Virus record (IMG/VR): IMGVR_UViG_3300034103_000398 | Span: 1 to 64,000 of that record | From: a virus | Direction: 5' to 3' (one strand) | DNA: 64,000 nucleotides | Shown here: in pieces, positions 23,109 to 29,037 of the stretch | Layout of the letters: each line of letters starts with the position of its first letter | Numbering within the stretch: the stretch's first letter is position 1 | Translations under genes and position numbers: made by a program | The notes under the pieces: model-generated | Told to the model about the DNA's origin: nothing | Seen by the model: the letters and a program-made list of their open reading frames with translations, nothing else | The model's database searches: none

Positions 23109-23306
23109 TTAAACACTAACATCAACATTAGACCCCTTCACTTTATCATCCATAGATCCATCTGATTTATAGAAATAAAAAGTTTGGGATTGACGTTCTA
23201 CTATCTTAACATCGTTTCCGCTATCGTACTTGTAGGTCTTATATGTGTCGATTGTTCGCACATTGCCACTCCAGCTTACTTGTGAGCTTATTTCAGATAC
23301 TACCAT
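23109..23306 (-). CDS. Small unknown protein
   Basis: 65 residues starting MVVSEISSQVSWSGNVRTID, beta-rich, ending KGSNVDVSV. AATAAATA lies 4 bases before the ATG. Unknown function. Confidence 0.55.
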   Translation of the reverse strand: MVVSEISSQVSWSGNVRTIDTYKTYKYDSGNDVKIVERQSQTFYFYKSDGSMDDKVKGSNVDVSV

Positions 23307-23310
23307 CTTT

Positions 23311-23318
23311 TATTTATT
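23311..23318 (-). promoter_or_regulatory. Late-type box AATAAATA abutting start codon
   Basis: 4 bases upstream of the ATG at 23306. Confidence 0.4.
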
Positions 23319-23321
23319 GAA

Positions 23322-23531
23322 TTTGTAAGTCGTTGCGTCCCTCATATCGCAACCATTTTCCCTTGTAATAAAGCCGGCAGGGTCAAGATTCGTCACTTGG
23401 GCTTTGTCCAGACGATACTCCAACTGTATTCCGATCTTCCGATCGGACGGGGATCGAACCCGCTACCTTCTACTGCTTCGGTAGTTCGAACATACCTAAA
23501 CAGCGTGACTCCACTTGCTGACACTTACAAA
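23322..23531 (-). ncRNA. CAGCAA-family RNA element P with permuted tRNA-like module
   Basis: Basal stem TTTGTAAGT/ACTTACAAA (9 bp); the 5' strand continues GTCAGCAAG. Inside, in order: hairpin CTAC-CGAAGCA-GTAG in the anticodon-arm position, T arm GCGGG-TTCGATC-CCCGT, acceptor-like stem CCGATC-GGAA-GATCGG closed by a tetraloop, D arm ATAC-AGTTGGA-GTAT with the GG pair. This is a circularly permuted tRNA. A GTCAC/GTGAC helix encloses it, and a 6-bp hairpin GTTGCG/CGCAAC abuts the basal stem. No acceptor end exists, so it cannot be charged as drawn. Confidence 0.75.
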
Positions 23532-23534
23532 ACT

Positions 23535-23618
23535 TGGCGTGTGTTACAGGATTCGAACCTGCATCCCGAGGTTTTTAGGCCCCGTGTGATGGTGCCCTAT
23601 CATTTATACTAAACACAC
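23535..23618 (-). tRNA. Atypical tRNA, identity unclear
   Basis: Acceptor GTGTGTT/AACACAC, T arm GCAGG-TTCGAAT-CCTGT, encoded GCCA. The D region is aberrant (nine bases before hairpin TGAT/ATCA). Loop CTAAAAA would give anticodon AAA, but the stem GGGGC/CCTCG pairs poorly. Possibly degenerate. Confidence 0.5.
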
Positions 23619-23624
23619 ATAACT

Positions 23625-23701
23625 TGGCGCACCGTAGGGGACTCGAACCCCTGGCCTCCGCCGTGACAGGGCGGCGTTATAACCAACTTAACTAACGGTG
23701 C
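23625..23701 (-). tRNA. tRNA-Asp(GTC)
   Basis: Acceptor GCACCGT/ACGGTGC, anticodon arm CCGCC-CTGTCAC-GGCGG, encoded GCCA. Confidence 0.93.
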
Positions 23702-23903
23702 TAAATTAGATGCTCTGCATCCCTCGGCGGTAATTATAGTACATCAGACCTTTGGAGTCATCACACGTACCTTCCACCCGCTTCCCGACAGGGACCGTTC
23801 TCGCATTGCTAGCGGCCTTTCGGTTCAAAGACTACCACCCGTACATATCACTGTACTTCCTATCCTGTGGGTCACAGTATCTGTTGATTAGACAGAACGT
23901 TCT
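23702..23903 (-). other. Structured non-coding stretch between tRNA-Tyr and tRNA-Asp
   Basis: About 200 bases without a convincing gene. Minus-strand hairpins include GTAC-AGTGATAT-GTAC and GATGC-AGA-GCATC. A 12-codon frame (MYYNYRRGMQSI) with an AAAGG site is the only coding hint. No clear CAGCAA motif. Confidence 0.35.
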
Positions 23904-23990
23904 TGGTGGAGACGACTGGAGTCGAACCAGTAGTGCCTTTCGGGCGGCGGATTTACAGTCCACTGGGGTTACCAATTTTCCTACATCTCC
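23904..23990 (-). tRNA. tRNA-Tyr(GTA)
   Basis: Class II, anticodon arm GTGGA-CTGTAAA-TCCGC, acceptor GGAGATG/CGTCTCC, encoded ACCA. Confidence 0.92.
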
Positions 23991-23996
23991 AAGATT

Positions 23997-24071
23997 TGGA
24001 AGAGCTACGGGGAATCGAACCCCGCTTCTCAGGATGAAAACCTGATGTCCTAACCGATAGACGATAGCTCC
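23997..24071 (-). tRNA. tRNA-Glu(TTC)
   Basis: Acceptor GGAGCTA/TAGCTCT, anticodon arm with loop TTTTCAT, encoded UCCA. Confidence 0.88.
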
Positions 24072-24074
24072 ATA

Positions 24075-24188
24075 ATTCTTCATTTGTAAACACACTAGTG
24101 AAATCACACTACCCCAGTTTCACGCTGAGTTCCCAGTAGCTACAGAGGCATTGTCCTCCTGTGAATAATGTGCTCACAAATAAAGAAT
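24075..24188 (-). repeat. Long intergenic hairpin element M
   Basis: Ends pair over about 21 bases, all mismatches being G-U compatible; the 5' strand is ATTCTTTATTTGTGAGCACA. Internal hairpins ACAGGAGG/CCTCTGT and GTGAAA/TTTCAC. Shares an AAACACA-type stem motif with elements at 24271, 24721, 25839 and 32941. Confidence 0.5.
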
Positions 24189-24266
24189 ACACTAGCCGAC
24201 CCCGGGATTTTAACCCAGTATTCATATTAGTTTTGCACGAGTTTTTCGCTCGGTCAACTAGTGTAT
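24187..24266 (-). ncRNA. tRNA-like hairpin element with abnormal T loop
   Basis: Ends form a 15-bp helix (ATACACTAGTTGACC with two G-U pairs). Inside are CGAG-CGAAAAA-CTCG and a T-arm look-alike CTGGG-TTAAAAT-CCCGG, whose loop lacks C56 and G57. No D-arm GG, no anticodon arm, no CCA. Confidence 0.45.
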
Positions 24267-24270
24267 CAAA

Positions 24271-24384
24271 ATCATATAAAAACACACAAAAGCAATACTA
24301 ACCTGCAATTCTAGCTCTTTCCACGTCTTACGGCAGATGCTCAACTTAGCTGGACTTTCAAACTAATATGCGTTTTTATATGAT
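24271..24384 (-). repeat. Long intergenic hairpin element L
   Basis: Stem ATCATATAAAAACGCAT paired with GTGTGTTTTTATATGAT over about 16 bases. Internal GCT-AAGTTG-AGC hairpin. First RNA-like element after the promoter at 24683. Confidence 0.5.
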
Positions 24385-24645
24385 TCCTCGCTACATGTTC
24401 TTTCACAAGATTACGGACTGTTATCACTCAGCATCATTATCGTGCTTTGTGTTGTCTTGCGAGGATATCACATTCTACAAATTTTTAATGAACAATGTTC
24501 AAAACATATCTGATAGGATGTACTTAGTACACATTACATGCTTAGGCCTCAAGGGCTTTCTCACAAACTTTCGTTCACCTCACTCCAAAGAGCTACCATT
24601 CTCATTATCGAGACAGAACCTATCAATATATTTTTAAAGAACACT
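24385..24645 (-). other. Non-coding leader region, about 260 bases
   Basis: Lies between the promoter at 24683 with its leader hairpin and element L. Only very short frames (14 and 21 codons) without good ribosome sites. I see no gene in it. Confidence 0.4.
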
Positions 24646-24672
24646 GTTGAAAAGTGCGATGACTTTCTCAAC
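24646..24672 (-). ncRNA. 5'-end leader hairpin, copy 1
   Basis: GTTGAGAAAGT-CATCGC-ACTTTTCAAC just after the predicted transcription start of the promoter at 24683. A second copy at 26044 keeps the fold with compensating changes. Confidence 0.55.
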
Positions 24673-24682
24673 TCATGCTATG

Positions 24683-24711
24683 ATTGTATCATAGTCACGA
24701 TTTATTGTCAA
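24683..24711 (-). promoter_or_regulatory. Early sigma70-type promoter inside the tRNA array
   Basis: TTGACA (24706-24711), 17 bp, TACAAT (24683-24688). Confidence 0.75.
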
Positions 24712-24720
24712 ATTTTTGTT

Positions 24721-24795
24721 ACCATATAGAAACACACTAGGCTACTTACCGATTTATCTCGGAATTCTTTTTCGCAAAATGTGTTTTTATATGGT
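24721..24795 (-). repeat. Long intergenic hairpin element J
   Basis: Stem ACCATATAAAAACACA / TGTGTTTCTATATGGT, 16 bp with one G-U. Its 5' ACCA is the 3' end of tRNA-Lys(TTT). The apical part has CCGA-GATAAA-TCGG. Confidence 0.55.
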
Positions 24796-24869
24796 AGGGG
24801 CACAGGGATTCGAACCCTGACCTGGCAGATTAAAAGTCTGCTGTGCTAAACCGTTAACACTATACCCCC
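24792..24869 (-). tRNA. tRNA-Lys(TTT)
   Basis: Acceptor GGGGGTA/TGCCCCT, anticodon arm CAGA-CTTTTAA-TCTG, encoded ACCA that is shared with hairpin J. Confidence 0.92.
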
Positions 24870-24872
24870 ATA

Positions 24873-24947
24873 TGGTCCCTCCGCTCAGAATCGAACTGAG
24901 TCTTCTCGGATTAAGAGTCCGGTATGCTACCGTAACATCTCGAAGGG
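24873..24947 (-). tRNA. tRNA-Lys(CTT)
   Basis: Acceptor CCCTTCG/CGGAGGG, anticodon arm CGGA-CTCTTAA-TCCG, encoded ACCA. Confidence 0.88.
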
Positions 24948-25062
24948 ATGAATCGTAAATAATTTTCTTTTACGTGCCATCCCTGACCATACGGGGGTCA
25001 AGAATGACACTATCGTTTACCTGAACGTTTCATGTCGTTCTCCTTTTCTTTAACTTGTTGAT
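24948..25062 (-). other. Leader after the promoter at 25063
   Basis: Starts with an AAAGGAGAACGAC ribosome site and a 7-codon frame MKRSGKR. Otherwise non-coding up to tRNA-Lys(CTT). The peptide may be a leader or a remnant. Confidence 0.35.
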
Positions 25063-25091
25063 ATTATATGCTAAACAGGATTATTTGTCAA
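25063..25091 (-). promoter_or_regulatory. Early promoter, perfect consensus
   Basis: TTGACA (25086-25091), 17 bp, TATAAT (25063-25068); drives tRNA-Lys(CTT) and tRNA-Lys(TTT). Confidence 0.8.
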
Positions 25092-25120
25092 GCCTATACA
25101 AAAATTAGTTGTCTAGCTAC

Positions 25121-25192
25121 TCACACCACATGAGCCCTAAACTGAGCAGTTACTCTGTCCATGATATTTTCTTCTTCTGGAAAGGCTATCAA
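25121..25192 (-). CDS. Possible 23-residue peptide
   Basis: TTG at 25192 after AGGGTGAGGA; reads (M)IAFPEEENIMDRVTAQFRAH and ends HVV. The MDRVTAQFRAHVV part could also start at its own ATG (13 residues). Very short; low confidence. Confidence 0.35.
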   Translation of the reverse strand: MIAFPEEENIMDRVTAQFRAHVV

Positions 25193-25314
25193 TCCTCACC
25201 CTAGGTAGTTTTCAGTATCCCCCAACAGGGACTGTAAGGTCAGGTCCTAGTGTACCCCCTGGTCTATCGTTACAGGGACGCACTTTCATAACGTGAAAGT
25301 GTAAGCCGGGTGTT
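25193..25314 (-). other. Structured non-coding region after tRNA-Ile
   Basis: Minus strand has an 8-bp hairpin CACTTTCA-CGTTA-TGAAAGTG directly after tRNA-Ile(GAT), followed by several C/G-rich pairable blocks (CCCTG, CAGGG, GGACC). Candidate small RNA or processing signal. Confidence 0.35.
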
Positions 25315-25391
25315 TGGTACCCCAACCTTGACTCGAACAAGGGACCCTCGCCTTATCAAGACGATGCTCTAACCAACTGAGCTATTGAGGC
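25315..25391 (-). tRNA. tRNA-Ile(GAT)
   Basis: Acceptor GCCTCAA/TTGGGGT, anticodon arm TCGTC-TTGATAA-GGCGA, encoded ACCA. Confidence 0.9.
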
Positions 25392-25403
25392 ATAAACATA
25401 ATC

Positions 25404-25463
25404 AGGATGCATTTTTACGTTTTCAATTAAAAGTTGAGTGTATAAATTTGCTGTTAGCATCCT
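25404..25463 (-). ncRNA. CAGCAA-family RNA element D (60 nt)
   Basis: Stem AGGATGC/GCATCCT; 5' strand continues TAACAGCAAAT, 3' strand preceded by AAAAAT. Apical hairpin TCAA-CTTTTAA-TTGA reproduces a tRNA-Lys(UUU) anticodon arm. Element G (30160) is identical except that the last stem pair is T-A instead of C-G, a compensatory change. Confidence 0.75.
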
Positions 25464-25468
25464 TGTTC

Positions 25469-25558
25469 TGGCGGAAGCGGTGAGATTCGAACTCACGGGA
25501 CGCTTTCACGTCCGGCAGTTTTCAAGACTGCTGCCATAGACCACTCGGCCACACTTCC
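25469..25558 (-). tRNA. tRNA-Ser(TGA)
   Basis: Class II, anticodon arm CAGT-CTTGAAA-ACTG, acceptor GGAAGTG/CGCTTCC, encoded GCCA. Its loop is reproduced in element A. Confidence 0.92.
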
Positions 25559-25565
25559 ATAATTT

Positions 25566-25643
25566 TGGAGGTTCGAGTCAGATTTGAACTGACGGTTTTA
25601 CGGATTTGCAATCCGTTGCATTGGACCACTCTGCCACCGAACC
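25566..25643 (-). tRNA. tRNA-Cys(GCA)
   Basis: Anticodon arm CGGA-TTGCAAA-TCCG, acceptor GGTTCGG/TCGAACC, U73, encoded CCA. Confidence 0.9.
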
Positions 25644-25650
25644 ATTGTTT

Positions 25651-25746
25651 TGGCGGAGACGGTGAGATTCGAACTCACGGAGCCACGTTTTAGCGTGACT
25701 CGACAGGTTAGCAACCTGCTGCCTTAGGCCACTCGGCCACGTCTCC
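25651..25746 (-). tRNA. tRNA-Ser(GCT)
   Basis: Class II with long variable arm, anticodon arm CAGG-TTGCTAA-CCTG, acceptor GGAGACG/CGTCTCC, encoded GCCA. Confidence 0.92.
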
Positions 25747-25755
25747 ATAAACGTT

Positions 25756-25832
<77 letters not shown>

Positions 25833-25838
25833 ATTTAA

Positions 25839-25930
25839 ACCATTATAGAAACACATTTAAACAGTCCTTCAACGGTTAGTCGCTATCTCCCTTACTACTC
25901 GGGCGGATCTGTATGTGCTTCTATAATGGT
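25839..25930 (-). repeat. Long intergenic hairpin element K
   Basis: Stem ACCATTATAGAAGCACAT / ATGTGTTTCTATAATGGT, 18 bp with one G-U. Its 5' ACCA is the 3' end of tRNA-Leu(TAA). Inner helix ACAG-TCC/GGA-CTGT. Confidence 0.55.
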
Positions 25931-26011
25931 GCTCCGAGCCGGACTCGAACCGGCACACCTTTCGGCGAGAGATTTTAAGTCTCTTGTGTCTACCTATTTC
26001 ACCATCGGAGC
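25927..26011 (-). tRNA. tRNA-Leu(TAA)
   Basis: Class II, anticodon arm GAGA-CTTAAAA-TCTC, acceptor GCTCCGA/TCGGAGC, ACCA shared with hairpin K. Confidence 0.92.
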
Positions 26012-26043
26012 AAAATCGTAACTATGTATTTTTAAAGATCGTT

Positions 26044-26070
26044 GTTAAGAAGTGCGATGACTTTCTCAAC
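26044..26070 (-). ncRNA. 5'-end leader hairpin, copy 2
   Basis: GTTGAGAAAGT-CATCGC-ACTTCTTAAC at the start of the transcript from the promoter at 26081. Compared with the copy at 24646, one G-C becomes G-U and one G-U becomes G-C. Confidence 0.55.
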
Positions 26071-26080
26071 TCATGTAATG

Positions 26081-26109
26081 ATTGTAACACCATCACGATT
26101 TATTGTCAA
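26081..26109 (-). promoter_or_regulatory. Early sigma70-type promoter inside the tRNA array
   Basis: TTGACA (26104-26109), 17 bp, TACAAT (26081-26086). Confidence 0.75.
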
Positions 26110-26133
26110 ATTTTATTTTGTACTACTTTTGTT

Positions 26134-26207
26134 TGGCATCCCCTGAAGGACTCGAACCTTCACTAACGGTTTTGGAGACCGGTATGCTGCCATTACACTA
26201 AGGAGAT
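26134..26207 (-). tRNA. tRNA-Trp(CCA)
   Basis: Anticodon arm CGGT-CTCCAAA-ACCG, acceptor ATCTCCT/AGGGGAT, G73, encoded CCA. Confidence 0.9.
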
Positions 26208-26213
26208 ATATCT

Positions 26214-26290
26214 TGGCGTGACTAGAGGGATTCGAACCCCCGACCGTTTGCTTAGAAGGCAAATGCTCTATCCTACTGAGCTATAGTCAC
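26214..26290 (-). tRNA. tRNA-Arg(TCT)
   Basis: Anticodon arm TTTGC-CTTCTAA-GCAAA, acceptor GTGACTA/TAGTCAC, encoded GCCA. Confidence 0.93.
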
Positions 26291-26299
26291 ATTATTTAT

Positions 26300-26328
26300 A
26301 TTATAACAAGGGTTTGATTACTAGTCAA
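26300..26328 (-). promoter_or_regulatory. Early sigma70-type promoter
   Basis: TTGACT (26323-26328), 17 bp, TATAAT (26300-26305); drives tRNA-Arg(TCT) and tRNA-Trp. Confidence 0.7.
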
Positions 26329-26334
26329 ATTGTT

Positions 26335-26409
26335 TGGCTCCCCAGCGTGGGCTCGAACCACGGACCAATTGATTAACAGTCAACTACTCTACCACTGAGC
26401 TACAAGGGA
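26335..26409 (-). tRNA. tRNA-Asn(GTT)
   Basis: Anticodon arm TTGA-CTGTTAA-TCAA, acceptor TCCCTTG/CTGGGGA with one T-T mismatch, encoded GCCA. Confidence 0.88.
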
Positions 26410-26417
26410 ATAAATTT

Positions 26418-26837
26418 TTAATAACTTTTACCTTCTTGATATCTTTGCCGTCTACTGTGTCTGCCTTTGCCCCTATTCTTAGACTTGTAAGTAGGAGTCT
26501 GGCTGTGACAATTAGGACACAATAATATCAAGTTTTCTTCTGTCTGATTCAAAGAGTCGCCATCCTTATGTTCAATTTCTAAGGATATCGGTTCTCCTTG
26601 CCAACTATCAATACCGCACTTACAGCATTTGTTTTCAAATTTAGTAAACAAATATCTGCGTACATATCCACTTATCTCACCTTGACCCTTAGCACCACTT
26701 TGGTTGCCTTGTTGCCATTCAGTAATGTAAGTTTTGTACTGATATTCTTGTTGACATTTTGTATCACAGTACTTGTTTGTCTTGGCATGAGACCAAGTAC
26801 AATCTTTTCCGCAATTCAGACATTGGTAAATTTTCAT
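26418..26837 (-). CDS. HNH endonuclease with zinc ribbons
   Basis: 139 residues. N-terminal zinc ribbon CLNCGKDC...YCDTKCQ (about 6-28), second CxxC pair CCKCG (about 70), and the HNH core ISLEIEHKDGDSLNQTEENL followed by LLCPNCH (about 84-112). A free-standing endonuclease inserted in the tRNA array. CATAAATA lies upstream. Confidence 0.85.
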   Translation of the reverse strand: MKIYQCLNCGKDCTWSHAKTNKYCDTKCQQEYQYKTYITEWQQGNQSGAKGQGEISGYVRRYLFTKFENKCCKCGIDSWQGEPISLEIEHKDGDSLNQTEENLILLCPNCHSQTPTYKSKNRGKGRHSRRQRYQEGKSY

Positions 26838-26859
26838 TGGTTGAGCACTCCTATATTAC

Positions 26860-26867
26860 TATTTATG
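26860..26867 (-). promoter_or_regulatory. Late-type promoter box CATAAATA
   Basis: 22 bases upstream of the HNH ATG at 26837, with an AGGAG site between. Confidence 0.45.
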
Positions 26868-26891
26868 CTCAACCGATAAAAACTTAAATTT

Positions 26892-26967
26892 TGGTGCTCC
26901 CTGTCGGATTCGAACTGACCACCTCCGCATTACAAGTGCGATGCTCTACCAAATGAGCTAAGAGAGC
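26892..26967 (-). tRNA. tRNA-Thr(TGT)
   Basis: Anticodon arm CGCA-CTTGTAA-TGCG, acceptor GCTCTCT/AGGGAGC, encoded ACCA. Confidence 0.92.
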
Positions 26968-26995
26968 GTTTGTCTTTCAACAAAATTATTTAGTG

Positions 26996-27024
26996 AGTAT
27001 ATCAGCCTGACAATTTTTTGTCAA
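26996..27024 (-). promoter_or_regulatory. Early sigma70-type promoter overlapping a hairpin
   Basis: TTGACA (27019-27024), 17 bp, TATACT (26996-27001); drives tRNA-Thr(TGT). Confidence 0.65.
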
Positions 27025-27036
27025 TCATCAGGCTGA
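27002..27036 (-). terminator. Hairpin after the HNH gene
   Basis: TCAGCCTGA/TCAGGCTGA enclosing TGACAA-TTTT-TTGTCA. It ends 7 bases after the HNH stop and overlaps the promoter of the next tRNA. Confidence 0.5.
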
Positions 27037-27043
27037 CCTCATT

Positions 27044-27604
27044 CTACGACAACAGAATCCTGCTATGCTTTGGAACACCTGCAAGCAAGTATTCCATTTG
27101 ATCTGCTAGGATCGTGCGATGTTGCAGAATCATGTTTTCGTAATGGTTGGGTGCATAGGGTGCGTACAACAGTTCCATACGTGCTTCTTTCAAAGACTTG
27201 TGGCCCTTCTTGCTGTTACATTCCTTACATGCAGTAACTACGTTCATCCAAGTGTTTTCACCACCGTGATACCGAGGTACAATGTGGTCACGACTTAGAT
27301 GGTTGTAGTTAGGGTGATGTTCCCCGCAGTATGCACAAACATATCGGTCACGACCAAACAATGTTCGGTTAGTAAGTGCTACGGTAGTGTGCTTATGTGG
27401 GTTAAAGCTATGACCCTTGATTGCAATAATCGAAGGAGTTTCTAGGTAGCTTAGAGTTCCGTCATTTTGGATTCCCCCGCGATACTTAGCCACAATTTCA
27501 CCCATTGACCAAGCAACTGAATTGGTTGCGTGGTAGGCGATTGCGTCATCGTATGAGATCCACTGCCGGGGAACTCCTGAGATATCTAATGCTAGAACGG
27601 ACAT
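27044..27604 (-). CDS. HNH endonuclease
   Basis: 186 residues. RYVCAYCGEHHP (about 86) and LSRDHIVPRYHGGENTWMNV with VTACKECNSKKGHKSLKEA form a complete zinc-containing HNH domain of the McrA/HNH_5 type, common as a free-standing phage enzyme. The N-terminal 80 residues are of unknown role. AAAGGAGTA ribosome site. Confidence 0.85.
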   Translation of the reverse strand: MSVLALDISGVPRQWISYDDAIAYHATNSVAWSMGEIVAKYRGGIQNDGTLSYLETPSIIAIKGHSFNPHKHTTVALTNRTLFGRDRYVCAYCGEHHPNYNHLSRDHIVPRYHGGENTWMNVVTACKECNSKKGHKSLKEARMELLYAPYAPNHYENMILQHRTILADQMEYLLAGVPKHSRILLS

Positions 27605-27649
27605 GCTATACTCCTTTGTGTTACTGTCTACATCTATTTAATGTTCCTT

Positions 27650-27724
27650 TGGAGGGTCATGTAGGAATCGAACCTACGTCAAGAGTTTCGAAGACTCGTA
27701 TGTTATCCATTACACTAATGACCC
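27650..27724 (-). tRNA. tRNA-Arg(TCG)
   Basis: Anticodon arm GAGT-CTTCGAA-ACTC, acceptor GGGTCAT/ATGACCC, encoded UCCA. Confidence 0.92.
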
Positions 27725-27732
27725 ACGTTATG

Positions 27733-27761
27733 ATTATACAACAAATACCATTATTTGTCAA
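27733..27761 (-). promoter_or_regulatory. Early promoter, perfect consensus
   Basis: TTGACA (27756-27761), 17 bp, TATAAT (27733-27738); drives tRNA-Arg(TCG). Confidence 0.8.
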
Positions 27762-27766
27762 ATTTT

Positions 27767-27841
27767 TGGTCCCGCTGCCAAGAATCGAACTTGGATCTAG
27801 GCGTTAGGAGTGCCTCGTACTATCCATTGTACTACAGCGAT
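27767..27841 (-). tRNA. tRNA-Arg(CCT)
   Basis: Loop CTCCTAA on stem AGGC/GCCT with an A-C mismatch at 31-39; acceptor ATCGCTG/CAGCGGG with a 1-72 mismatch; encoded ACCA. Confidence 0.8.
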
Positions 27842-27842
27842 A

Positions 27843-28454
27843 TTAAACTGACCCCGGGTCTACTAAGCCCAATTCACTAAACGCCCATTCACGTTCTACA
27901 CATCTATTGCAAATTCTGCATCTATTCTCGGGGTATACACAACTATGTGTAATATTAAATAGCCCTTGTTGACCTAACTTTATTACCAAGTCAACAATAT
28001 GTGCCTTTGTTAAATCCTTTAATGGATACGAGCATCCATATGAGTCTTTCGGTTTAGGGTACACCGGGACATGCAACGTGTGCTCCGACATAGTGTCTAT
28101 TAGACCTATGAATATCTTATTCACATTGAACTTTGATATTTCTCGCATGCCTGCTGCCACTTGATTCTCAGTATCCTGCTCAGTGATATCTAAGTATGTT
28201 GTAGTTATCGGTTCTAAACCTAATGACATTGTTACATAGTCAATTACAGGCTGTGCGTGTGAACTCGACCCGTCGTTCCTTCTTATAGTAAATGGTACAA
28301 TTTTGTATCTCTCATTTGTCATAGACATTAACAAGTAAAACAACAATGCACTATCTAGTCCTCCGCTGACTAATACACCGATTCTCCTATGCATTGGGGG
28401 TAATTTGAAATCAAGTTCTCTTATATCGTTAGATGGCCCACATAATATTTTCAT
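27843..28454 (-). CDS. QueC-like PP-loop ATPase (7-cyano-7-deazaguanine synthase type)
   Basis: 203 residues. PP-loop GVLVSGGLDSALLFYLL (residues 26-42). The C-terminal cysteine cluster HSCVYPENRCRICNRCVERE followed by WAF matches the zinc site of QueC (CxxC..C..R..AF). QueC makes preQ0, used for queuosine in tRNA or, in some phages, for 7-deazaguanine DNA modification. It sits between tRNAs. ACTAAATA lies 5 bases before the ATG. Other 7-deazaguanine genes are not in this window. Confidence 0.65.
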   Translation of the reverse strand: MKILCGPSNDIRELDFKLPPMHRRIGVLVSGGLDSALLFYLLMSMTNERYKIVPFTIRRNDGSSSHAQPVIDYVTMSLGLEPITTTYLDITEQDTENQVAAGMREISKFNVNKIFIGLIDTMSEHTLHVPVYPKPKDSYGCSYPLKDLTKAHIVDLVIKLGQQGLFNITHSCVYPENRCRICNRCVEREWAFSELGLVDPGSV

Positions 28455-28459
28455 ATTAC

Positions 28460-28467
28460 TATTTAGT
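28460..28467 (-). promoter_or_regulatory. Late-type box ACTAAATA next to start codon
   Basis: 5 bases before the QueC-like ATG at 28454. Confidence 0.4.
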
Positions 28468-28469
28468 GT

Positions 28470-28554
28470 TGGTACTCCTAGTGAGATTCAAACTCGCACT
28501 AATAGGTCATAGTGTTCTCAACATTGCCGGTGCACTAATTATCTGGATCGGAGC
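28470..28554 (-). tRNA. Degenerate tRNA-Leu-like (GAG)
   Basis: T loop TTTGAAT, encoded ACCA, acceptor GCTCCGA/TAGGAGT (one mismatch), loop TTGAGAA. The anticodon stem CAATG/CACTA has two mismatches and the D arm is not standard. Probably decaying or a tRNA mimic. Confidence 0.5.
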
Positions 28555-28562
28555 AATATTTT

Positions 28563-28642
28563 TGGTACTCCCTCTCGGAGTCGAACCGAAAACACTCTTC
28601 CTTTTGAGAGAAGCGACTTTGCCAATTCCACCACAAGGGCAT
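28563..28642 (-). tRNA. tRNA-Leu(CAA)
   Basis: Anticodon arm CTTCT-CTCAAAA-GGAAG, Leu-like D region GGTGGAATTGGCA, encoded ACCA. Acceptor ATGCCCT/AGGGAGT has one mismatch. Confidence 0.75.
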
Positions 28643-28647
28643 TATTA

Positions 28648-28735
28648 TGGAGGAAAGCCAGAGAATCGAACTCTAACCGTTTTCACGATCCTGCTGTTTT
28701 CGAGACAGCGGCCAGCCCAGCTGACATAACCTTCC
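28648..28735 (-). tRNA. tRNA-Ser(CGA)
   Basis: Class II, anticodon arm GCTGT-CTCGAAA-ACAGC, acceptor GGAAGGT/GCTTTCC with wobbles, encoded UCCA. Confidence 0.82.
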
Positions 28736-28745
28736 ATTGTAAAAC

Positions 28746-28851
28746 AGGATGCTGTAGTATCGCCGGGAATCGAACCCCTATTTCAACTACGGTGCCCAAC
28801 TGCACGGCCTGCCAGATTGTTAGCGGCATAGGTGTTTGCTGTAGTCATCCT
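28746..28851 (-). ncRNA. CAGCAA-family RNA element B with T-arm and D-arm look-alikes
   Basis: Basal stem AGGATG/CATCCT; 5' strand continues ACTACAGCAAAC. Inside: hairpin TGCC/GGCA with an 11-base loop; GTGC-AGTTGG-GCAC (D-like, GG present); and GTAGT/ACTAC enclosing T-loop sequence GGGGTTCGATTCCC. No A-run opposite the motif and no cloverleaf order, so a rearranged relative of elements A and P. Confidence 0.55.
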
Positions 28852-28855
28852 AAAC

Positions 28856-28945
28856 TGGCAGCGAGTGAGAGATTCGAACTCTCGTGCCCCTTTCGGGACC
28901 ATCACCTTTCCAAGATGCGCCAATAGGCCACTCTGGCAACTCGCT
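28856..28945 (-). tRNA. tRNA-Ser(GGA)
   Basis: Class II, anticodon arm GCATC-TTGGAAA-GGTGA, acceptor AGCGAGT/ACTCGCT, encoded GCCA. Confidence 0.88.
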
Positions 28946-28952
28946 ATATAAC

Positions 28953-29030
28953 TGGTACCCTAGGTCGGATTCGAACCGACACGATTCTCCTTTTGAGAGA
29001 GACACCTCATTCCAATTGGGTTACTAGGGC
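28953..29030 (-). tRNA. tRNA with CAA anticodon (class I shape)
   Basis: Acceptor GCCCTAG/CTAGGGT, T arm GTCGG-TTCGAAT-CCGAC, loop CTCAAAA on stem CTCT/GGAG, short variable loop, encoded ACCA. CAA is a Leu anticodon but the body lacks the long Leu variable arm. Confidence 0.7.
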
Positions 29031-29037
29031 ATAAATT

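Noticed and set aside
25193-25314. RNase P RNA or tmRNA in the gap after tRNA-Ile
   Set aside because: No GAGGAAAGUC-type or tmRNA tag/acceptor signatures; only generic hairpins are visible.
28953-29030. Suppressor tRNA or genetic recoding
   Set aside because: Several odd anticodon loops were examined; genes in the window end with ordinary UAA and UGA stops and need no readthrough.
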